A stretch of DNA of 38,542 nucleotides, from contig BPDI01000029.1 in assembly GCA_019654215.1 (NCBI GenBank), positions 1 through 38,542 on the forward strand. Direction: 5' to 3'. The position numbers and the translations under genes are program-made. Shown here one piece after another: positions 33,519 to 38,542 of this stretch (the stretch's first letter is position 1; each line of letters opens with the position of its first letter). The notes beneath the pieces were generated by a model. The model saw only the letters and a list, made by a program, of their open reading frames with translations, was not told where the DNA came from and searched no databases. This DNA is from Gammaproteobacteria bacterium. GTDB taxonomy: Bacteria; Pseudomonadota; Gammaproteobacteria; Pseudomonadales; Pseudohongiellaceae.

Positions 33519-33594
33519 TGGTGGAGCCTACCGGGATCGAACCGGTGACCTCAACACTGCCAGTGTTGCGCTCTCCCAGCTGAGCTAAGGCCCC
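33519..33594 (-). tRNA. tRNA-Ala, anticodon GGC
   Basis: 76 bases including an encoded CCA end. The acceptor stem GGGGCCT pairs with AGGCTCC and contains the G3-U70 pair that marks alanine tRNAs. The anticodon arm CAACA-CTGGCAG-TGTTG presents GGC, and the T arm has GGTTCGATCC. All four arms close. It lies 67 bases past the gltX stop, on the same strand and behind its own promoter. Confidence 0.97.
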
Positions 33595-33624
33595 AAAAAT
33601 AGAGTTATATCTGAAGGAAGGCGA

Positions 33625-33653
33625 ATTCTAAGCATCAGGCCTTGGGGTGTCAA
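33625..33653 (-). promoter_or_regulatory. Strong sigma-70 promoter of tRNA-Ala
   Basis: Minus strand: TTGACA (33648-33653), a 17-base spacer and TAGAAT (33625-33630). Predicted start near 33618, about 24 bases before the mature tRNA. It sits wholly between the gltX stop and the tRNA. Confidence 0.8.
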
Positions 33654-33661
33654 ACGGGTCT

Positions 33662-35146
33662 TTAGCCAAGCGCTTTAAATTCTTTTTCTAAGTTCTTTGC
33701 GGCTTTCTTAGAAACACCACCAAGAATTGCGATTGCTTGCCGTAACCTAGAGCGAGTTATATCTATTCCCAGTATGGCAGTAGATTCAATAACTGATATC
33801 GAAATCGCATTACCAGTGATAGCAACGAATAAAGGAAACAAAAAGTCTCTGATCTTTAAGCCCAATTTATTCGCTAAATCTTGAAAACATTTTTCGATTC
33901 CATCTCGAGACCATTCATTTAACCCTTCAAGTCGCCATAAAGAAAATTGTAGAATTCTTATCATCTCTTCGGCAGAAAGTGATTTATGGTCGAAATTTTC
34001 TACAGAAATTTGCACCTCCGCACTTATAAAAAATTGTGCAAGATTGGCAACATCACTGAAGCGTTCTACTCTTTGTTTTAACAGCGGAATAATTGCAGCA
34101 ATCTTTTCCGAAGAGAATGCCCATTGGGAAAATCGTTGGACAAACTCATCGTCACTTAAGTCTTCACGAATGTATTTCCCATTTAACCAATCTAATTTTT
34201 CTATATCGAAAATAGGCCCGCCCAAAGATATACGCTCTAAATCGATTGAACTGGTCATTTCATCTATTGAAAATTTTTCTTCCCCTGAAGGCATAGTCCA
34301 GCCCATCATACCCAAATAATTTGTTACCGCTTGAGGTAAATAACCCATTGCTAGATAGTAATTTATGCTAGTTGGATTCTTGCGTTTACTCAGCTTGCTT
34401 TTGTCAGGATTTCTCAACAGTGGCATATGACAAAATATTGGAGCCTCCCATTCGAAATATTGATAAAGCAAAACGTGTTTAGGTACAGAATTAATCCATT
34501 CTTCACCACGGATTACATGGCTGATTGCCATTAAATGATCATCAACAACATTAGCAAAATGATAAGTAGGCAAGCCATCGGACTTTATCAAAACCTGCAT
34601 ATCGATTTGCTCCCAGGCAATTCGTACTTCGCCTCGTAACAGATCATTAAATGCACATTCTCCACTTCTAGGGATTTTCATCCGAATCACATGCTTATCG
34701 CCGGACTTTAGTTTGCTCTGTATTTCGTCCTGCGATAACTGCAAGCAATGTCCGTCATATCCGGGCTGCTGCTTATTTTCAATTTGTTCGCGTCTAACTT
34801 GGTGAAGGCGATCAATAGAACAGAAGCAATGAAAAGCATGACCTTTTGCTAGTAGTATCTTTATGTGGTCCGAATAGATAGCGGAACGTTCGCTTTGGCG
34901 ATAAGGTCCGTAATCTCCTGCCAGGTCAGGTCCTTCATCCCAATCGAGTCCAAGCCATTTTAATGCTCCCAAGATGTCTTCCTCAGAATGTTCAGCACTG
35001 CGGACTTGATCGGTGTCTTCTATACGCAATACAAACTTGCCGCCATGGCGGTGTGCAAAGCAGCGATTAAATAGCGCAATGTAAGCCGTTCCGACGTGAG
35101 GATCCCCAGTTGGAGAAGGCGCAATACGAGTTCTGATTTCAGTCAT
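33662..35146 (-). CDS. gltX: Glutamyl-tRNA synthetase
   Basis: Charges tRNA-Glu. 494 residues, intact. TRIAPSPTGDPHVGTAYIAL carries the HIGH-type motif, and FVLRIEDTDQVRSAEHSE follows. The likely zinc-binding set Cys-x-Cys...Tyr-x3-Cys is in HCFCS and GYDGHC. YHFANVVDDHLMAISHVIRG and RGEEWINSVPKHVLLYQYF precede KLSKRKNP, the KMSKS equivalent. The anticodon-binding C-terminus ends GGVSKKAAKNLEKEF. A perfect TATAAT (35182-35187, minus strand) lies about 35 bases upstream of ATG 35146 with a poor -35 box. It diverges from dusA. Confidence 0.98.
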   Translation of the reverse strand: MTEIRTRIAPSPTGDPHVGTAYIALFNRCFAHRHGGKFVLRIEDTDQVRSAEHSEEDILGALKWLGLDWDEGPDLAGDYGPYRQSERSAIYSDHIKILLAKGHAFHCFCSIDRLHQVRREQIENKQQPGYDGHCLQLSQDEIQSKLKSGDKHVIRMKIPRSGECAFNDLLRGEVRIAWEQIDMQVLIKSDGLPTYHFANVVDDHLMAISHVIRGEEWINSVPKHVLLYQYFEWEAPIFCHMPLLRNPDKSKLSKRKNPTSINYYLAMGYLPQAVTNYLGMMGWTMPSGEEKFSIDEMTSSIDLERISLGGPIFDIEKLDWLNGKYIREDLSDDEFVQRFSQWAFSSEKIAAIIPLLKQRVERFSDVANLAQFFISAEVQISVENFDHKSLSAEEMIRILQFSLWRLEGLNEWSRDGIEKCFQDLANKLGLKIRDFLFPLFVAITGNAISISVIESTAILGIDITRSRLRQAIAILGGVSKKAAKNLEKEFKALG

Positions 35147-35181
35147 TCTGAGTCTGATATGCCCGAAAAATGAAGGCGGTG

Positions 35182-35187
35182 ATTATA
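35182..35187 (-). promoter_or_regulatory. Probable -10 box of gltX
   Basis: TATAAT on the minus strand, 36 bases before the gltX ATG. The region 16-18 bases upstream has no good -35 match, so this is a partial call. Confidence 0.4.
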
Positions 35188-35322
35188 CGCGATTCCCTTT
35201 TATTTCCTATCCTGGCGACCGCTTCATTCCCTCTATTTAGAATAGGTTATCAGCAGCCAAGCGATTGACTTGAATTGATACCATGACTAAATATGAGCCT
35301 GAATTGAACGAATATAATAACC

Positions 35323-36261
35323 ATGCTTAACCATAAGTTTTGTGTAGCCCCTATGATGGATTGGACTGATCGCCATGATCGGGTTTTCCTGCGCCAATTT
35401 AGTCAACACACTATGCTCTACACCGAAATGGTAACCAGTGCTGCGTTAGAGCACGGGGATGCGAATTATCTTCTAAAGCATGATCCCAATGAGCATCCTG
35501 TCGCATTGCAAATCGGTGGTTCCAATCCGAAAGAGCTTTCCCGTGGAGCAAAATTAGGTGAGCAAGCGGGTTTCGACGAGATTAATCTCAACGTAGGTTG
35601 TCCTAGCGACCGAGTACAATCTGGTTCTTTCGGTGCTTGCCTTATGGCAAACCCACCATTGGTTGCAGAATGCATTGCCGCCATGATTGAGGCAGTAGAA
35701 ATTCCCGTGACCGTCAAAAGTAGAATCGGTATAGATGATCAGGAGTCTGAAGCAGAGCTTTTAAATTTTGTGGAAACCATTGCCGCAAAGAACTGTAAAA
35801 CATTTATTATCCATGCTCGCAAAGCCATACTGAGCGGTTTGAGTCCGAAAGAAAACAGAGAGATTCCACCACTAAAGTATGACAGAGTATTTTCAGTAAA
35901 AGAGAGTTTCCCAGATTTAGAGATAATCATTAACGGCGGAATTACAGACCTGAAAACAGTCTCTCAAATGCTTGAAAGAGTAGATGGCGTTATGCTCGGA
36001 AGAGAAGTCTATCAGAATCCTTATATATTACATGGTGTCGATCATTTAATTTTCGGAGAAAGAGCAAAAGATAAACCTAGAGTCGAATACCTTCAGGAAT
36101 ATTTCCCTTATATAGAGGAAGAATTGAAGAATGGTACTCCGCTTAAACATATTACTCGCCACCTGCTCGGACTCTTTAAAGGCCAGAAAGGTGGTAAACA
36201 GTACCGCCGGCATTTAAGTGAGAATGTTCACCGCCAAAATGCCTGGTTTGAATGTTCTTAA
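35323..36261 (+). CDS. dusA: tRNA-dihydrouridine synthase A
   Basis: FMN enzyme that reduces uridines (positions 20/20a) in the tRNA D-loop. 312 residues, intact. CVAPMMDWTDRHDRVFLRQF is the DusA N-terminus. YTEMVTSAALEHGD, VALQIGGSNPKELSRGAKL and INLNVGCPSDRVQSGSFGAC follow, the last containing the catalytic Cys in the second half. VKSRIGIDDQ, FIIHARKA, GLSPKENREIPPLKYDRV and INGGI (FMN phosphate) complete the barrel. No good ribosome site is visible before ATG 35323; a frame starting at 35283 reads up to the same region and could supply extra N-terminal residues if one base is wrong. Confidence 0.95.
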   Translation: MLNHKFCVAPMMDWTDRHDRVFLRQFSQHTMLYTEMVTSAALEHGDANYLLKHDPNEHPVALQIGGSNPKELSRGAKLGEQAGFDEINLNVGCPSDRVQSGSFGACLMANPPLVAECIAAMIEAVEIPVTVKSRIGIDDQESEAELLNFVETIAAKNCKTFIIHARKAILSGLSPKENREIPPLKYDRVFSVKESFPDLEIIINGGITDLKTVSQMLERVDGVMLGREVYQNPYILHGVDHLIFGERAKDKPRVEYLQEYFPYIEEELKNGTPLKHITRHLLGLFKGQKGGKQYRRHLSENVHRQNAWFECS

Positions 36262-36374
36262 AGATGCAATTGCTTTTGTGGCTTAGGATCTCGTTATGAG
36301 TACCTGCGATTAACTATTAGCAGCTATTGCGCTTACTATGGCACTATTACTCGTTCCCTGAAATTGAAGTTGTT

Positions 36375-36824
36375 ATGCTAAGTTCATTTAAAAAGTTCTT
36401 CGACTCTAAAATAGCCAACACAGAAGAAGAAATCTCCTCCAGTGTTAAAAAAGTCGATCTGGCTTGCGCGGCTCTATTAATAGAAGTAATTAATAGTGAT
36501 CATGAGCTGGATGAAAGAGAATCAAAACAATTTATTGAAACCCTCCGGGAAGGTCTGAGCTTGAGCGAAGAAGAACTAGGTGAACTAGTTAAACTCGCTG
36601 AATCAGAAGCAAACCAAGCCACTTCACTTTATGAATTTACGCGTCTGATTAATGACGAGTATGACTATGAGGAAAAAGTTGGACTCATAGAGAATATGTG
36701 GAAAATTGCGTTTTCCGATGAGCAACTAGATAAGTATGAAGAACATTTAATTCGTAAAATATCTGATCTAATTTATGTTTCTCACAGCGATTTTATTAAG
36801 ACTAAGCTAAACGTACGCAAATAA
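36375..36824 (+). CDS. TerB-like (COG4103-type) acidic protein
   Basis: Role unknown. About 150 residues. MLSSFKKFFDSKIANTEEEI leads into an all-helical TerB-like domain: VDLACAALLIEVINSDHELD, ERESKQFIETLREGLSLSEE, YEFTRLINDEYDYEEKVGLI and EHLIRKISDLIYVSHSDF. The conserved acidic positions DHELDERE and SDEQLDKYEEH form the likely metal-binding pair of the family. I prefer ATG 36375 to an in-frame ATG at 36327 because the family begins there. Tellurite resistance should not be inferred from the family name: small stand-alone TerB-like proteins of this sort have no tested function. It stands after dusA by 113 bases. Confidence 0.75.
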   Translation: MLSSFKKFFDSKIANTEEEISSSVKKVDLACAALLIEVINSDHELDERESKQFIETLREGLSLSEEELGELVKLAESEANQATSLYEFTRLINDEYDYEEKVGLIENMWKIAFSDEQLDKYEEHLIRKISDLIYVSHSDFIKTKLNVRK

Positions 36825-36873
36825 TAAAATAGTGCGGTATAGTTTAAAAATTGCACTCTCACCTTTAATTTCT

Positions 36874-37627
36874 TTAGAAACTGCCAAATTCGTCTTCGAT
36901 TTCTCCGTCAATTACGAGATATTCTCGATTCTGAACATAGGCTTCTCGGACAAATAAGTACTTATCTCCACTAATAAGCTCATCTAAGGCTAATAATCCT
37001 GATCGGGAATCGATCTCCTCGACTACGAAAAAGGTTATTTTCGCAGGAGTGCTATCAATGTATGGCAGTGGATTAAAGATAGTATCGAGGATCAACCCAA
37101 ACGAGTCACGCAGATTCTGGCACCGAAAACAGGTAAAACTACGTAAGGTCCGCTGCTCATCCCCCATGCTCCGAAGGTTTGCCCGAAATCTTCCTCATGT
37201 TTTTCCAGGCTAAAGAGGTGGCTATATCAATAAGGCCACCGACCCCAATAGTAGTATTTATCAAAAATCTTCCAGTATCAGATAAAGCGTCTTGAAATTT
37301 AAACTGTAATAAATTGTTCGCCGCAATGTTAGCGTCTCGAACATTACTGAAAAAATTACCTATCCCCTGTCTGACTACTCGAGGCATAAAAAAGGTATAG
37401 GACGAAGCAAGCGGCCGCACTAGTAGCTGATCAAAATAGTCATTAAAAGCATATATGCGTTGGTTCGCTTCACGCCAAGGATCGTAAGTTTGTGCGCTAA
37501 CTGTAGGCGTATAGAGTAGAGATAATAGCAGGATAAAAAAAATCGCGAATTGCAAGTGCCAATTACTGCCAACTTTGGATTCTATGTTCACGACGTCTAC
37601 TTTGCGATAGTGAAGATTGCTAGTCAA
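36874..37627 (-). CDS. mlaA: MlaA/VacJ family phospholipid-transport protein, frameshifted
   Basis: Outer-membrane component of the Mla system, which removes phospholipids from the outer leaflet. A long N-terminus with hydrophobic FAIFFILLLSLLYTPTVSA is followed by the family core YDPWREANQRIYAFNDYFDQ, LVRPLASSYTFFMPRVVRQG, FFSNVRDANIAANNLLQFKF and GRFLINTTIGVGGLIDIATS. In the next frame come EKHEEDFGQTFGAWGMSSGP and YVVLPVFGAR, then LRDSFGLILDTIFNPLPY and the tail YLFVREAYVQNREYLVIDG. About 250 residues. Breaks are near 37215 and 37110. MlaA is usually a lipoprotein, but no lipobox Cys is visible at the signal end. A GTG start near 37590 would give a shorter, more ordinary signal peptide. 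Confidence 0.88.
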
Positions 37628-37663
37628 TGGTCTTATCCTGATACATAATTTCCTATACCTGAG

Positions 37664-38542
37664 TTACCCTCGTATTAAGTCTAACTGTTTTTCCAGTCTT
37701 TCCACCGATACTGGAATCTTGGTACCCAAAGATTGCGCAAACAAAGAGACCCGGTATTCTTCCAACATCCATCTGAAGTGAGAAATTTCTTGTGCATTTG
37801 TAGTCGACCGTAATTTAAGCAGTTCTTCATACTTTCGCCAATAAGACGCTAACTCTTCGCTTGACTCCCTATCTTTGCGCCCTAAGTGAGGCACCTTGTC
37901 GATACGAGCTTCGATTGCCTTGAAGTATCTTGGATACTGCTTCAGCCATTCAACACGAGTGTTAAAAAATAATTTTTCTGTCACTAAATTGACTAATTGT
38001 TGCTCAATGTCCTGCACAAAATAGACAAGTTCGGGCTGACTTAATTCACTAAGCTGTTTGCGGACTTGAAATAGCGACTTGAGAATTTCGACAAGCAGAC
38101 TAGCAAAATTTTCTCCCGCGCTGTGAAGCTTAGACTTGCCTTGGAATAACAAATCTTCAAATTCTTGCTTGTTGTGAGGAAGCCTTTGTTCCAATTGAAA
38201 GGTATCCACATAGCTTCGAAATATCGCCTCTTCCACTAGTTCGTTCAGTTCAGGTGGAATTAGAAGTGCATGTTCCTTTTTAAGTTGAGTAAATCTCTTT
38301 TTAAGAAAATTACGCTGCGCCACACTTCGCAACATGAGCAATCTTACCATCCCCTCTAGATGGGTTATCTTTGCTTCTTCCTGATCTGCAAATAACTGAA
38401 TCGATACTGAGTCTCCATTATCCACAAATGCCGGGTAACGAATCATTATCAGATCCTCTCCAATTTCAACTCGTGTTGGTAATTCCTCAATATCCCAACC
38501 CTTTAAATCAGATCTTAGAATCTCATGAATTTGCTCAATGCC
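37664..38542 (-). CDS. hrpA: ATP-dependent helicase HrpA, C-terminal part, runs off right edge
   Basis: DEAH-box RNA helicase HrpA; only the last ~292 residues (DUF3418 region) lie in the window, so no helicase motif is visible. The frame is open to the right edge and reads GWDIEELPTRVEI into YPAFVDNGDSVSIQLFADQE, the HrpA-specific join. Further C-terminal matches are GMVRLLMLRSVAQRNFLKKR, WLKQYPRYFKAIEARIDKV, FRWMLEEYRVSLFAQSLGTK and PVSVERLEKQLDLI. No break is seen. The neighbouring mlaA lies 36 bases downstream on the same strand. Confidence 0.93.
   Translation of the reverse strand, partial: GIEQIHEILRSDLKGWDIEELPTRVEIGEDLIMIRYPAFVDNGDSVSIQLFADQEEAKITHLEGMVRLLMLRSVAQRNFLKKRFTQLKKEHALLIPPELNELVEEAIFRSYVDTFQLEQRLPHNKQEFEDLLFQGKSKLHSAGENFASLLVEILKSLFQVRKQLSELSQPELVYFVQDIEQQLVNLVTEKLFFNTRVEWLKQYPRYFKAIEARIDKVPHLGRKDRESSEELASYWRKYEELLKLRSTTNAQEISHFRWMLEEYRVSLFAQSLGTKIPVSVERLEKQLDLIRG

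Noticed and set aside
35283..35330. Earlier dusA start at 35283
   Set aside because: It is in another frame and would need one corrected base; it is kept only as a note because the DusA family start fits ATG 35323.
36375..36824. Tellurite-resistance determinant
   Set aside because: Only a TerB-like fold is visible; no terA/C/D/E/Z genes are near, so the resistance label would be unjustified.

Overview
This window looks like a chromosomal segment of a free-living gammaproteobacterium with modest GC content, probably aquatic. The gene orders support that placement: gltA diverging from sdhCDAB-sucAB-lpd-sucCD as in Pseudomonas and relatives, yceD-rpmF-fabDG-acpP-fabF-mltG-tmk-holB, and a Vibrio-type TonB2 cluster (DUF3450, ttpC, exbB2, exbD2, tonB2, TPR protein). 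I cannot assign a genus. I found no phage, insertion sequence, CRISPR array or island, and nearly every gene has a recognisable core function.

Layout. 1-1100: gor (glutathione reductase, cut by the left edge), diverging from an alkB-like dioxygenase gene (1183-1795) that is followed on the same strand by an L-2-hydroxyglutarate oxidase gene (1835-2971). 2990-10081, minus strand: a lipid, cell-wall and replication block transcribed yceD, rpmF, fabD, fabG, acpP, fabF, mltG, tmk, holB. 10172-11119: rluC, diverging from argS (11265-12989). 13016-14928: htpG. 15042-20187, minus strand: the six-gene TonB2 envelope-energising operon, ended by a strong terminator just before htpG. 20585-31503, minus strand: nine TCA-cycle genes in transcription order sdhC, sdhD, sdhA, sdhB, sucA, sucB, lpdA, sucC, sucD. 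31989-33266: gltA, divergent from sdhC. 33519-33594: tRNA-Ala(GGC) with its own promoter, behind gltX (33662-35146). 35323-36261: dusA; 36375-36824: a TerB-like gene; 36874-37627: mlaA; 37664 to the right edge: the 3' end of hrpA.

One property dominates the reading. Many conserved genes are split by single-base indels, mostly losses in short homopolymers: gor, alkB, lhgO, tmk, mltG, fabD, yceD, rluC, argS, tonB, exbB2, ttpC, lpdA, sucA, sucB, sdhA, sdhB and mlaA. In each case the protein continues in another frame with its catalytic residues intact. Because essential genes are hit and the breaks cluster in stretches, I read this as uncorrected consensus error and not gene decay. I therefore annotate whole genes across the breaks; coordinates cover the reconstructed gene.

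The most interesting biology is (i) the alkB-lhgO pair, in which the second enzyme would convert a potential inhibitor of the first into its cosubstrate; (ii) the compacted fatty-acid block, which lacks plsX, fabH and pabC at their usual places; (iii) a near-consensus promoter lying almost on the yceD start codon; and (iv) regulatory DNA around the TonB2 and TCA operons.
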